From an uncultured Alteromonadaceae bacterium (GTDB taxonomy: Bacteria; Pseudomonadota; Gammaproteobacteria; Enterobacterales; Alteromonadaceae), in assembly GCA_913056495.1 (NCBI GenBank), contig CAJXMO010000001.1, positions 1 to 64,000 on the forward strand: a stretch of 64,000 nt of DNA. The letters run 5' to 3'. Both the position numbers and the translations under genes were made by a program. Shown one piece after another: positions 15,936-27,944 of this stretch; the first letter of the stretch is position 1; each line of letters opens with the position of its first letter. Below the pieces are notes generated by a model that ran no database searches, had not been told where the DNA came from, and saw nothing but the letters and a program-made list of their open reading frames with translations.

Positions 15936-16455
15936 TCACCCGCTTAAGTTTTCGCTTTCGATGCGTATTATGCATTGGGCAATGGCTCTGTTAATTGTTG
16001 CTATGCTGGCAGCCGGTTTATCTATGGTGGGCTCGCTGGATCCCTGGCAATTTACTTTGTTAAATTTACATAAGTCATTCGGCATATTCGTTTTTATTTT
16101 AGTGCTTATTCGGTTGGCGCTTAGGCTAAAGAGCCGACTTCCGGAGCTACCCAAAGCATTGCCTAGCTGGCAAAAATTGGCCGCGCGTAGTACACACAGT
16201 TTGTTATATCTGATGATGCTGTTAATGCCGCTGAGTGGATATTTAATGCAATATTTTGCAGGACGACCGATTAATGTTTTTGATTGGTTTTATTTACCGG
16301 CCAGTATTGAGGTTGATATTCAGGCGTTTGCATTCTTTCGGGAATTACATGGTTACAGCGCACTCGCGCTCATTCTTCTAATTATAATCCATGTGGCTGC
16401 AGCCCTGCATCATCACTTTATTCGTAAAGATTCAGTTTTGCGCAGTATGATGTAG
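15928..16455 (+). CDS. Cytochrome b561 family protein (CybB-like)
   Basis: About 175 residues with four membrane helices and the histidines expected to hold two b-type hemes: MRIMHWAMALL (helix 1), LHKSFGIFVF (helix 2), STHSLLYLMMLL (helix 3) and IIHVAAALHHHF (helix 4). It acts in the inner membrane as a quinol-oxidising electron carrier. The ATG at 15928 follows GAGGAG at seven bases; the in-frame start at 15913 is less likely. It overlaps the catalase-like peroxidase gene, its probable electron acceptor. Confidence 0.88.
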   Translation: MNNHPLKFSLSMRIMHWAMALLIVAMLAAGLSMVGSLDPWQFTLLNLHKSFGIFVFILVLIRLALRLKSRLPELPKALPSWQKLAARSTHSLLYLMMLLMPLSGYLMQYFAGRPINVFDWFYLPASIEVDIQAFAFFRELHGYSALALILLIIIHVAAALHHHFIRKDSVLRSMM

Positions 16456-16468
16456 TGATTAAAAAATT

Positions 16469-16491
16469 GCCTGCTCCGGAGCGAAGCAGGC
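16469..16491. terminator. Hairpin between converging b561 and beta-galactosidase genes
   Basis: GCCTGCT (16469-16475) / AGCAGGC (16485-16491). It is located where the two genes converge. No long T-run on the plus strand; on the minus strand AATTTTTTA follows, so it would best stop the beta-galactosidase transcript. Confidence 0.5.
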
Positions 16492-16514
16492 ATGATGTTA
16501 GCCCGTTAACTCGG

Positions 16515-19745
<3,231 letters not shown>

Positions 19746-19898
19746 TTAAACCTAAGTGTTTTTATTGTTACATACCTGAAGTGTTTTTTATATGGTTTCT
19801 TGATATAAATATTACTTATGTCAGATTTTTTGTTAGATATTTAAAATCATCGCCGTTAAAAGTTACAATTAACTCATTCGGATTTGTATGGTGATTCA

Positions 19899-20693
19899 AT
19901 GGCGTTCATCAAAATTGCTCAAATGTTGTACCGGTTAAAGCTTAGCGGATTAATGTTATTGTTTTATTGTGTCTTGTTTTCCATTGCCCGTGCAGAAGAC
20001 GTTTTTAAGGCGGGGTATTTTGCTGTGCCCTTACATACCGAATTAAAAGGTAAAAACAGCCATGTAGCGCCCGGACTTGAATACTTTAAATTAATCACTC
20101 AAAAAATGGGGATTAGTCATTTAAGCTTGACAGAATATCCACTGGCCCGACTATTAATGATGGCTGAAACAGATAAGATAGATGCGATTGTATTATTAGC
20201 TAACACTGCGCAACGGCAAAAAAGGCTGGTTTTTTCGTCTGTTGCACTCAGCAATTTACAGCCTGTTCTGGTTTTATTACAACAGCACCCGTTAAATCAA
20301 ATTAACTCGGTTGAAGATTTAATCGGATTAAAAATCGGCGTTTGGCAGGCCAGTGTTAAAGAATCATTACTCGATGATGAGCGGATTCATTTGTCGCCAA
20401 TTAATGGGAATAATGCCATTAGCCGTAATTTAAAAAGAATAGATGCGAACCGAATTGATGCACTTTACAACCCTGATCTTAATAGTATTTTATATGAGTT
20501 ACGCCATGGTCGTTTTAATCAGAGATTTAAAATACTGAATTTACCAACACAAAAGATTGACCTCAATACTGCTTTTTCACCAGCCGGTGCAAAGCGATAC
20601 AAAGCCGCCTACGAAAAAGCGTTAGCAGAATTACAGCAAACACTTAATTACGACAGCTTTATCATGCAATATTTACAGACAGTTGCACATTAG
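19899..20693 (+). CDS. Periplasmic solute-binding family 3-like protein
   Basis: About 264 residues with an N-terminal signal (IAQMLYRLKLSGLMLLFYCVLF, ending near ARA) and a type II periplasmic binding fold. The order of elements is the same as in the protein at 4967-5740: a ligand-domain lobe with EYPLARLLMMAETDKIDAIV, then VLVLLQQHPLNQINSVEDLIG, and a DALYNP return strand. No ABC membrane genes are adjacent. The gene overlaps the convergent deaminase gene by four bases at its 3' end. The start is uncertain (ATG at 19899 or TTG at 19884). Ligand unknown. Confidence 0.65.
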   Translation: MAFIKIAQMLYRLKLSGLMLLFYCVLFSIARAEDVFKAGYFAVPLHTELKGKNSHVAPGLEYFKLITQKMGISHLSLTEYPLARLLMMAETDKIDAIVLLANTAQRQKRLVFSSVALSNLQPVLVLLQQHPLNQINSVEDLIGLKIGVWQASVKESLLDDERIHLSPINGNNAISRNLKRIDANRIDALYNPDLNSILYELRHGRFNQRFKILNLPTQKIDLNTAFSPAGAKRYKAAYEKALAELQQTLNYDSFIMQYLQTVAH

Positions 20694-22066
20694 CCCACTA
20701 ACTGTCGGGCGGCCAGCCCATGAGTGGCTTGTAATTGTTCTATATCTGCGGTCATTAATTGTTTATTTTTTACCAGCCAGTTTCCGCCACACATGACTGA
20801 GTTTGCGCTGTGTGCGCCACATAAAATAAGTGCTGCAAGAGGGTCATGGCTGCCTGAAAACCGGGGGGCTTCCATATCAAATAATGCAATATCGGCTTGT
20901 TTACCAACCGCCAACTCTCCAATATCATCCCTGCCTAATACCAGTGCACTGCCTTTCGTTGCCCAATAAAGCGCATCGAGATGAGTCACTTCATCGGCCT
21001 GATAGCGTAAACGATTTACCAGCAAAGCTTGTCTGACTTCCTGAATCATATTAGAGCCATCGTTTGAGGCCGAACCATCCACGCCCAAGCCTACTTTTAC
21101 ACCGGCAGCCTCAAGCTCCTTAGTTCGGCAGATACCGGAAGCCAGTACCATATTGGACGAAGGACAATGGCAAATACCAACCTGAGCCTGGCCTAAACGT
21201 TTAATTTCTTCATCGTTAAAATGAATACCGTGTGCCAGCCAGACATCGCTTGCGAGCCAGTTAACCGATTCCAGGTAATCAAGCGGACGCATGCCAAACA
21301 TTTTTACACAAAAGTCATTTTCATCTTTTGTTTCGGCCAAATGGGTATGCAATTGGACCTGATAATGTCTGGCTAACTCAGCTGTGGCTACCATTAAATC
21401 TCGGGTGACAGAAAAAGGAGAGCAGGGGGCTAGTGCAATTTGGATTTTGGCCGCTTCATTTTTATCATGATAGCGTTTAATTAGCCTTTGCGAATCATCC
21501 AATATTTGTTGTTCACTTTGCACTGTATTTTGCGGTGGCAGGCCACCGTCTTTTTCGCCCAGGCTCATAGAGCCACGGGTCAGTGTAACCCGACAATTTA
21601 TCTTTGATGCAGCGGATACCTGAATATCGATCGCTTCAGTTAACGCTTGTGGGAATAAATAGTGATGGTCGGCAACCGTGGTGCAACCGGATAAAACCAG
21701 TTCAGCTAATCCCAGTTGAGTCGCGGCATTGAGCATATCGGGTTTGAGTTTGGCCCATACCGGATACAGAGTCTGTAGCCAGGGAAATAAACGTTTATTC
21801 AGGGCAGGTGGGAATGCCCGGGTTAGAGTTTGGTATAAATGATGATGTGTATTGATAAGACCAGGCAATAAAACTTCCCGGCTGGCATCATAGACTTGTT
21901 GAAACTGGCTGACTGGTTGCTCACCTTTAGCGACTAGTTCTACAATGGTACCTGAATGCAAGTCAATAACGATGCCGTTATCCGCGTTTTGCTGGTTAGC
22001 GGTAAATACAGCTTTAGGCTGCTTTATCCAAAGTAAATTATTTTGTTCAATTTGATTCACTGACAT
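20690..22066 (-). CDS. 8-oxoguanine deaminase-like amidohydrolase
   Basis: 458 residues of the amidohydrolase superfamily. It has metal ligands in GLINTHHHLYQT (about 64), HTHLAETKDEN (about 236), WLAHGIHF (about 271) and the aspartate of GLGVDGSASND (about 325). The LYQTLTRAFPPALNKRLFPW segment is characteristic of 8-oxoguanine deaminases, which turn 8-oxoguanine into urate. AGAGG precedes the ATG at 22066. It is co-directional with allantoate amidohydrolase and the class V aminotransferase (229-bp gap to the former), placing urate formation beside the later ureide steps. The paralogue at 8249-9604 is clearly diverged. Confidence 0.85.
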   Translation of the reverse strand: MSVNQIEQNNLLWIKQPKAVFTANQQNADNGIVIDLHSGTIVELVAKGEQPVSQFQQVYDASREVLLPGLINTHHHLYQTLTRAFPPALNKRLFPWLQTLYPVWAKLKPDMLNAATQLGLAELVLSGCTTVADHHYLFPQALTEAIDIQVSAASKINCRVTLTRGSMSLGEKDGGLPPQNTVQSEQQILDDSQRLIKRYHDKNEAAKIQIALAPCSPFSVTRDLMVATAELARHYQVQLHTHLAETKDENDFCVKMFGMRPLDYLESVNWLASDVWLAHGIHFNDEEIKRLGQAQVGICHCPSSNMVLASGICRTKELEAAGVKVGLGVDGSASNDGSNMIQEVRQALLVNRLRYQADEVTHLDALYWATKGSALVLGRDDIGELAVGKQADIALFDMEAPRFSGSHDPLAALILCGAHSANSVMCGGNWLVKNKQLMTADIEQLQATHGLAARQLVG

Positions 22067-22295
22067 TTTAACCTCTTAATTGGTCATTTAAGTAAATACC
22101 AGTTTTAAGCCGGGCACCTTTCAGTGGACAAGTCACACGGCCTAAAACGGCATGTTTTGGCAGTGACTTGCGTGTTAATCTGCCGGAACTTTGAGTATTT
22201 GTTGTTTGTTTTTTACTTGGTTTGCCGCGTTTGTGATTAGCGGGGCTTACGCAGCTAAACCACCTTACATAGCTTAAGCAGATAACCAAACCCTA

Positions 22296-23549
22296 CTAAC
22301 AATTTGCATGTTTAGAGAGGGCTGAGTACAGTACTTTTAAGGCGTCACAAACATCGCTTTCTATTACGGCTTCATCCGGATGATGACTGATGCCTTTGGG
22401 GCTGCGGATAAACAGCATTCCAATTGGGCACAGTTCGGCAATCGCCATGGCATCATGCCCGGCACCCGAAGGCAGTTTAGGGGCTTGCAGCCGGTTAGTT
22501 TCACAGGCTTGACTAAACAGGGCCTGAATATCGGTTGCACAGTGCACGGCTTTTGCCTGATGTGTCCATTTCCAGTTCAGTTTTAATTCACGTTTGTTCG
22601 CAATAGTTTGCGCTGCATTTTCTATTTTATTTAAAAGACTGGCTAAGTCTGAGTCTTGCTGGGCTCTGGCATCCAACATCATTTCTGATACACCAGCAAT
22701 CACATTGCTTGCGCCCGGTTTGGCATTAATTGCACCGACAGTCGCCACCTCATCGTTTTGACAGGCTTTTGCAATATTTTCAATCGCCAGCGTTAACTCG
22801 GCGCAGGCAGCAACCGCATCTTTTCTGAGTCGCATCGGCGTGGTACCGGCATGGCCGGTCTGGCCTTCAAATGATATAAGCGCACGTTTGGCACCCGCTA
22901 TGGCGGTGACTATGCCGATTGATTTATCTTCAGCTTCCAGTACTGGGCCCTGCTCAATATGAACTTCCCAATACTGGCTGATTTGTTTTGAGTCAAGCTG
23001 AGCATTTTGCACAGAAGCAGGATCTAAACCAAATGACTGCATAGCTTCAGCCATGCTAATACCGTTTCTATCTTTAATATTTAACCATTCAGATTCGAAC
23101 TGACCTGCGAGCGCTTTGGAACCAATTAAAGTGGTCGCAAATCGAGTACCTTCTTCGTCGGCAAACCCAACTATATCCAGATGAAAAGGGAGCTTCAGTT
23201 GTTGTGATTTGGCCAGTTTCGCCACTTCCAGCGCCAGCATAACACCTAAAATACCGTCATAAGCGCCTGCATTCGGAACTGTATCTAGATGTGAGCCTAA
23301 AATCAGTCTGGGTGCATCGGGCTGTTCGGATTCGAGTCGCCCCCACTGATTGCCTACTTCATCCTGCCAGACAGTTAATCCGGCTTGCGCCATCCAGTCG
23401 GCAACTTGATTGTGGCAGGCTTTATGTTTATCGGTTAAATACTGGCGTAAAATACCCTTGTCCATTTCACTGATTTTTGCCAGTAAGTGGCAGTTTTCCA
23501 GTGCCTGTTTGCAATGATGTATGGCCAGTGACTGCTCAAGTAGCTTCAT
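22296..23549 (-). CDS. allC: Allantoate amidohydrolase (M20-type Zn hydrolase)
   Basis: 417 residues of the M20 carbamoylase/ureidohydrolase family. Metal-binding and dimer motifs are present: GSHLDTVPNAGAYDGILGV (about 82-100), FADEEGTRF (about 126), HIEQGPVLE (about 192) and a C-terminal SGAGHDAMA. It splits allantoate to ureidoglycine, carbon dioxide and ammonia; N-carbamoyl-amino acid hydrolases look similar. The aminotransferase gene nine bases upstream matches the B. subtilis pairing of PucF and PucG, which supports the allantoate reading. Confidence 0.85.
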   Translation of the reverse strand: MKLLEQSLAIHHCKQALENCHLLAKISEMDKGILRQYLTDKHKACHNQVADWMAQAGLTVWQDEVGNQWGRLESEQPDAPRLILGSHLDTVPNAGAYDGILGVMLALEVAKLAKSQQLKLPFHLDIVGFADEEGTRFATTLIGSKALAGQFESEWLNIKDRNGISMAEAMQSFGLDPASVQNAQLDSKQISQYWEVHIEQGPVLEAEDKSIGIVTAIAGAKRALISFEGQTGHAGTTPMRLRKDAVAACAELTLAIENIAKACQNDEVATVGAINAKPGASNVIAGVSEMMLDARAQQDSDLASLLNKIENAAQTIANKRELKLNWKWTHQAKAVHCATDIQALFSQACETNRLQAPKLPSGAGHDAMAIAELCPIGMLFIRSPKGISHHPDEAVIESDVCDALKVLYSALSKHANC

Positions 23550-23558
23550 ATTGGCCTC

Positions 23559-24800
23559 TTAAGCTTGTTGTGACTGATAAAATGATAAGGCGGCCCCGCC
23601 AGCTTCGCCTTTGGGCCCTTTGTAACCATTCGCCTGCAAACAGGTATCTAAACAAGCCAAGGTTTGCAATACAGCGGATTTACGCGCGTTATAGCCCATA
23701 GTACCAATGCGCCATATTTTGCCGTGTAAGGGGCCAAATGAGGTGCCGATTTCTATGCCAAAGTCGGTGAGCATCTGGCCTCGTACTTTGTCACCATCTA
23801 CTGAATCCGGAATATAAACGCCGACCACATTGTTCATTTTGTTGCTGATATCGCCAAATACTTCAAGACCTAAGGCTTGTACTCCGGTTAACATAGCATC
23901 ACCGTGTAATTTATGACGGGCTATGGTTTCGTCTATACCTTCGTTGATTGCAATGCGCGCGCACTCAGCAGCGCAATACAACATACTAGTCGCTTCGGTA
24001 TGATGATTTAACCTCTCCTCACCCCAATAATCCATAATCATTGGCAAATCAAAGTAGTTCGACCGAATCATAGGTTCAATACCGTCCTGATGAGCAGCGG
24101 TTCGAATACCGGCTTCGACTTTTTTACGCTTTCTGACCCAGTCAACAAATTGATCGCTGAGTGTAACAGGTGCTGAGCCAGATGGTCCGCCTAAACATTT
24201 TTGCAAACCAACCGAAACAGCATCCAAACCCCATTCATCGGTTTTTAGCGTATTCCCCATAATAGAGGCGGTAGCATCACAATAAAATAAAACATCATGG
24301 CGTTTACAGATTTCACCAATATGCTCAAGTGGCTGATTCATTGTGGTTGAGGTATCACCCTGAACCATAGCCAGTAACTTTGGCTGAACTTTTTTTATGG
24401 CCGCTTCAATTTGCCCGGGTTCAAATACTTCGCCCCAGGCGACTTCTATTGTATGTACTTCGGCCTGTGCTCTTTGCGCTATTTCTGCAAGCAAGTGGCC
24501 AAAGCGGCCCATAATAGGTACAAGGACCTTATCGCCCGGACGCAGTGCAGAGATGAGTACAGCTTCAATACCAGCTCTTGATGTCCCGTCAATTAAAAAG
24601 GTCCATTGATTGCGGGTTTGAAAAATTTGTCGGTAACGGGCCATGGTTTCATTCATAAAACCTGTCATGGCCGGATCATACTGGCCGATTAATTGTGCCG
24701 ACATTGCACGCAGTACTCTTGGGTCGGCATTAATTGGACCGGGTCCCATTAATAGTCTTGCGGGCGGATTAAGGGCCTCAATATGACTGGATGGATGCAT
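23559..24800 (-). CDS. pucG: (S)-ureidoglycine-glyoxylate aminotransferase (PucG-like, class V)
   Basis: About 413 residues, a class V PLP enzyme of the alanine/serine-glyoxylate aminotransferase type. Seen are RLLMGPGPINADPRVLRAMS, the phosphate-binding IDGTSRAGIEAVL and the PLP lysine in VGLQKCLGGPSGSAP. Class members next to allantoate amidohydrolase transfer the amino group of unstable ureidoglycine to glyoxylate, giving oxalurate and glycine. The ATG at 24800 follows AGGAG at nine bases; a GTG at 24827 is in frame but not needed. First gene of the ureide operon; a RutR-like palindrome lies about 235 bp upstream. Serine-glyoxylate transaminase is the alternative. Confidence 0.85.
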   Translation of the reverse strand: MHPSSHIEALNPPARLLMGPGPINADPRVLRAMSAQLIGQYDPAMTGFMNETMARYRQIFQTRNQWTFLIDGTSRAGIEAVLISALRPGDKVLVPIMGRFGHLLAEIAQRAQAEVHTIEVAWGEVFEPGQIEAAIKKVQPKLLAMVQGDTSTTMNQPLEHIGEICKRHDVLFYCDATASIMGNTLKTDEWGLDAVSVGLQKCLGGPSGSAPVTLSDQFVDWVRKRKKVEAGIRTAAHQDGIEPMIRSNYFDLPMIMDYWGEERLNHHTEATSMLYCAAECARIAINEGIDETIARHKLHGDAMLTGVQALGLEVFGDISNKMNNVVGVYIPDSVDGDKVRGQMLTDFGIEIGTSFGPLHGKIWRIGTMGYNARKSAVLQTLACLDTCLQANGYKGPKGEAGGAALSFYQSQQA

Positions 24801-25153
24801 TTCATTCAACTCCTGATATTTGTTCACTGCGCGTCATGCTTTGCTTATAAAGTCGGGTTAACCTATCTAAGCTAAGATTTTTAGTTAAGGTTATAAGAGC
24901 AATTTAGATGCCAGTTTATTACTTTTTTAAAATCCTGTCTACTTGGTCAGGTTTTTGGTTTTGTTTGTTGCGGGAGTATATGTTTGCTTCTTTTTAGTGA
25001 GCTAAAAAGGTGTATTTTGCACAAAATTAGTTTGTTGACCTTATGGTTTGCTTTAGTGTAAAGGTGCTGGTTTTAATGGGCAGTTAGGCTGGGGAAGTAA
25101 GCTGGCTATCAGGTTGTGGATAGCCAGGTTGGCAATGAGGAATGCAGAGTACT
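24801..25153. other. Control region between the regulator gene and the ureide operon
   Basis: No coding sequence seen. It holds the operator-like palindrome at 25035-25050. On the minus strand there is also a AAATTGCTCT element near 24897, resembling the 3' strand of the riboswitch motif, but no GAGTAGAAGC partner was found upstream of it. Confidence 0.4.
25035..25050. promoter_or_regulatory. RutR-like operator candidate upstream of the pucG-allC operon
   Basis: TTGACC-TTAT-GGTTTG keeps the full left arm and the GGT core of the palindrome TTGACC-N4-GGTCAA. It differs from the copy at 9780-9795 in only three positions. It lies downstream of the regulator gene and upstream of the ureide operon on the minus strand. 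Confidence 0.5.
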
Positions 25154-25822
25154 TTAAATTGATTCAGGTAATTTAAGCCCCAGACCACCTAAGATAAGTT
25201 GTGCAGTGGATCGTGTAATGGCTTCAATGTCACTTTCTTCGTATTCTAATTTATTCTGTAAAATCAGAATTTCAGTTTGATAGTCAGCATAATATTGAGT
25301 ACTTGACCAGATCATAAAGAGTAAATGGCTGGGATCGACCTGAGTAATTTTTCCTGCATCTATCCAGGCTTGTAATACTGCTACTTTTTTTCTGAACCAA
25401 GGGCGAGTATTTTGCCGGATATAATCGGCTAAATAAGGTGCGCCTCGAATCACTTCGGTTGCAAACAGGCGTGATTGCTGAGGTTGTTCACAGGCTAAAC
25501 GCACTTTTAAATGAATATATCTATATAAAGAAAGCGCTGGATCATCATCGACTGAAATGTCAATTAAGCCTAAATTCCAGTTTGATAAAATACGCTCCAG
25601 TACCGCCTCATAAAGGTTATCTTTGCTTTTAAAATAATAAAGCACATTGGCTTTGGGCACTTTGGCTTCTGTTGCGATTGCATTCATACTGGCACCGTCA
25701 TAGCCGTGTGATGCGAATAAGGTTTCTGCAGCATCTAAAATTTGAGCCTGGCTTTTTTGACGGGCGAGCTCTTTTTTATTCAGAGTTGCGGGTGATGAAT
25801 TAACTTCTATTGCTTCACTCAT
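25154..25822 (-). CDS. TetR family regulator, RutR-like
   Basis: 222 residues. The N-terminal helix-turn-helix (ILDAAETLFASHGYDGASMNAIATEAKVPKANVLYYFKSKDNLYEAVL) is followed by a C-terminal domain of the RutR (YcdC) type. IDPSHLLFMIWSSTQYYADY is nearly the E. coli RutR sequence at that place. RutR binds uracil or thymine and controls pyrimidine and purine metabolism through a TTGACC-type palindrome. Just such a palindrome lies 43 bp upstream of this gene and in three other control regions of the purine genes here, so this is probably the local repressor and regulates itself. Whether its ligand is a pyrimidine or a purine is open. Confidence 0.85.
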   Translation of the reverse strand: MSEAIEVNSSPATLNKKELARQKSQAQILDAAETLFASHGYDGASMNAIATEAKVPKANVLYYFKSKDNLYEAVLERILSNWNLGLIDISVDDDPALSLYRYIHLKVRLACEQPQQSRLFATEVIRGAPYLADYIRQNTRPWFRKKVAVLQAWIDAGKITQVDPSHLLFMIWSSTQYYADYQTEILILQNKLEYEESDIEAITRSTAQLILGGLGLKLPESI

Positions 25823-25864
25823 TATTGATACCGTTTGTTGTTTAATATTTTTATCATAAGGGTT

Positions 25865-25880
25865 TTGACCTTCTGGTCAA
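25865..25880. promoter_or_regulatory. Perfect RutR-like palindrome upstream of the regulator gene
   Basis: TTGACC-TTCT-GGTCAA, perfect 6-bp arms with a 4-bp spacer, 43 bp before the regulator start. It fits the E. coli RutR consensus TTGACCA-NN-TGGTCAA as I remember it, except for the inner pair. Position suggests autoregulation. Confidence 0.7.
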
Positions 25881-25980
25881 TAATTTAAGCAATGGTTAGA
25901 CCAATAGTGCGTATCACTGAAATTTAATTGACGTTAAACCATTATTAACTGATTTAACGTCACTTTCTGTTATTTGAAAG

Positions 25981-27276
25981 TTAAGCCATATGATAAATAC
26001 TTAAAGCAATCGCCAGAGCCCACATAAATAGATTGATCTGTTTCCATTGACCGGTCAGTACTTTAATTGCGACATAAGAAATAATGCCAAGCGTAATGCC
26101 ATGTGCAATTGAAAAGGTAAAGGGCATGGCTATAACAGTTAAAAATGCCGGAACGGATTCATCAATTTTGGTCCAGTCAACGTCTTTTGCGCCCAGCATC
26201 ATAAGCGCACCCACGACAATAAGCGCCGGTGCAGTGGCCAGTGCCGGGACCGCAATAAAAATCGGGGTTAAGAATAAAGAAGCTAAAAATAATAAGCCCA
26301 CAACAACGGCTGTCATCCCGCTGCGGCCGCCGGATTCAATCCCGGAAGCGGATTCGACATAAGTTGTGACTGTACTGGTACCTAATAGAGCGCCGGATGA
26401 GGTGCCGACAGCATCAGCCATAAAAGCTTTTTCTGCGCCCGGTAATTCGCCTTTTTTATCTAATAAACCAGCGGCGCGGCCTGTGCCTATTAGCGTGCCT
26501 GCAGTATCAAAAATATCGACAAACAAAAACGCAATCACTACAGTTAAAAATGCACCGGTAAATACCTGGCTGAAATCAACCGCCAGCAAGGTTTCTTTAG
26601 GGAAGGTCGGCCATGTAAAAAATTGTGCCGGTGGATTTGCAAGGCCTGTCGCCCAGGCAATTGCGGTTAAGACTAAAATGCTGATAAGCAGTGCGGCGCG
26701 GTAACCTTTGTGCATTAGAGCTGCGGTTAAGACAATACCAAATAAAGACAATAATACAGCCGGATTATGTAGATCGCCCATAGTCACCAAAGTTGCAGCA
26801 TGATCGACCGTTAAGCCTGCATTTTTAAATCCGATAATAGATAAAAATAAACCTATACCCACCATAGTGGCTATTTTAAGCGTAGCTGGAATGGCATTTA
26901 TCATTTTTGAACGAAAACTGGTGGCTGCTAAGGCAATAAAGATTAAGCCTTCAACAAATACCGCGGCCAGCGCAACCTGCCAACTGACCCCCATGCCCTG
27001 AACCACGCCAAAAGTAAAATAGGCATTAAGACCCATACCCGGCGCCAGTGCAAACGGAAATTTGGCATAAGCCCCCATTATTAAACAGGCAATACCAGCG
27101 GCCATTGCGGTAGCCACAGCAACATCCTGAGCTGGCATACCGCTGATGCTCAGTAGCTGAGGGTTAATAAATAAAATATACGCCATGGTTAAAAAGGTAG
27201 TCACCCCGGCGCGTATCTCGGTTGTTAAATTCGTATTGAGTTTTTCAAAATTAAAATAGCGAGCAAGCTGCTCCAT
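25981..27276 (-). CDS. NCS2/AzgA family purine permease (guanine/hypoxanthine type)
   Basis: 431 residues with about 12 to 14 hydrophobic segments. The AzgA branch of nucleobase permeases is recognised by EIRAGVTTFLTMAYILFINP at the N-terminus, FPFALAPGMGLNAYFTFGVV, FLFVDIFDTAGTLIG and GTSTVTTYVESASGIESGGRSG. It imports guanine, hypoxanthine or adenine with protons through the inner membrane. AAGG lies eight bases before the start. It is divergent from the phosphoribosyltransferase gene, with which it shares a control region that holds a RutR-like site, matching uptake and salvage of the same bases. Confidence 0.92.
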   Translation of the reverse strand: MEQLARYFNFEKLNTNLTTEIRAGVTTFLTMAYILFINPQLLSISGMPAQDVAVATAMAAGIACLIMGAYAKFPFALAPGMGLNAYFTFGVVQGMGVSWQVALAAVFVEGLIFIALAATSFRSKMINAIPATLKIATMVGIGLFLSIIGFKNAGLTVDHAATLVTMGDLHNPAVLLSLFGIVLTAALMHKGYRAALLISILVLTAIAWATGLANPPAQFFTWPTFPKETLLAVDFSQVFTGAFLTVVIAFLFVDIFDTAGTLIGTGRAAGLLDKKGELPGAEKAFMADAVGTSSGALLGTSTVTTYVESASGIESGGRSGMTAVVVGLLFLASLFLTPIFIAVPALATAPALIVVGALMMLGAKDVDWTKIDESVPAFLTVIAMPFTFSIAHGITLGIISYVAIKVLTGQWKQINLFMWALAIALSIYHMA

Positions 27277-27344
27277 AATTTAGCCTTTTAAACGATAGAA
27301 TAAGGGATTAATTGTTTCAGATATATTAAACCATAAATTTAGAC

Positions 27345-27378
27345 TATAATCGGCTATTTAAGTTGAACAATTGGTCAA
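27345..27378 (+). promoter_or_regulatory. Promoter -10 and RutR-like operator of the phosphoribosyltransferase gene
   Basis: A consensus TATAAT at 27345-27350 predicts a start near 27357. TTGAAC-AATT-GGTCAA (27363-27378), one arm base off the perfect palindrome, lies between that start and the ATG at 27381, where a bound repressor would block transcription. The leader would be only about 24 nt, with no visible ribosome binding site. Confidence 0.6.
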
Positions 27379-27380
27379 TT

Positions 27381-27944
27381 ATGTCTGAGAAATATTATAT
27401 TGGGGCTGAAGAGCTATTACACGACTCTTTTAAATTGGGTTTAGAAGTTTTAAAAAGCGAATTTAAACCTGACTATATTGTAGCTGTCTGGCGCGGTGGT
27501 ACACCGGTTGGTATTGCTTTACAGGAAATACTGCATGTTTGTGGTGTGGATGCTGATCATATTGCGATTAGAACTTCATCTTATGAAGGTATAGACCAGC
27601 GCGGACGGGAAGTGCGGGTACATGGGTTAGATTATCTGGTTAAAACCATTAACGCTGAAGATAAGTTGCTGATAGTGGATGATGTATTTGATACTGGTTT
27701 AAGCATTCAGGCGATTTTAGACGAGTTAAAACGTAAATGCCGCCGCAATACGCCTGATGATATCCGGATCGCTACCCCTTGGTTTAAACCGGAAAATAAT
27801 AAAACCGCCTTAACGCCTCATTATTTTTTACATAAGTCGAACCAATGGCTGGTCTTCCCTCACGAATTTGATGGCTTAACCCACGATGAAATTGTTGAAA
27901 ATAAACCCGCCATCAAAAAATTATTCGATGAATATGGTATTTAA
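27381..27944 (+). CDS. Purine phosphoribosyltransferase family protein
   Basis: About 187 residues with the type I PRTase fold. The PRPP loop is LLIVDDVFDTGLSIQAI (about 95-111) and VAVWRGGTPVGIALQEIL supplies the pyrophosphate-binding segment. It resembles hypoxanthine/xanthine-guanine phosphoribosyltransferases, which convert free bases to nucleotides. The ATG at 27381 is preferred because an operator-like palindrome occupies the bases of the alternative TTG start at 27363. Facing a purine permease and sharing an operator motif with the degradation genes, it likely salvages imported bases. The exact base is not decided by the sequence. Confidence 0.8.
   Translation: MSEKYYIGAEELLHDSFKLGLEVLKSEFKPDYIVAVWRGGTPVGIALQEILHVCGVDADHIAIRTSSYEGIDQRGREVRVHGLDYLVKTINAEDKLLIVDDVFDTGLSIQAILDELKRKCRRNTPDDIRIATPWFKPENNKTALTPHYFLHKSNQWLVFPHEFDGLTHDEIVENKPAIKKLFDEYGI

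Noticed and set aside
22068-22289. 73-residue frame between the two minus-strand purine genes
   Set aside because: Low-complexity basic peptide without a ribosome binding site or known pattern; the gap is better explained as a leader region.
24890-25010. A fourth NMT1-type riboswitch upstream of pucG
   Set aside because: AAATTGCTCT resembles the 3' strand, but no GAGTAGAAGC strand or P1 partner is found upstream; only a loose CAAGTAGACAGG is present.
26044-26060. RutR-like site TTGACCGGTCA inside the permease gene
   Set aside because: It lacks the four-base spacer and lies within coding sequence.
26084-26704. Two plus-strand frames opposite the purine permease
   Set aside because: Shadow frames of a conserved membrane protein; composition follows from the complementary codons.
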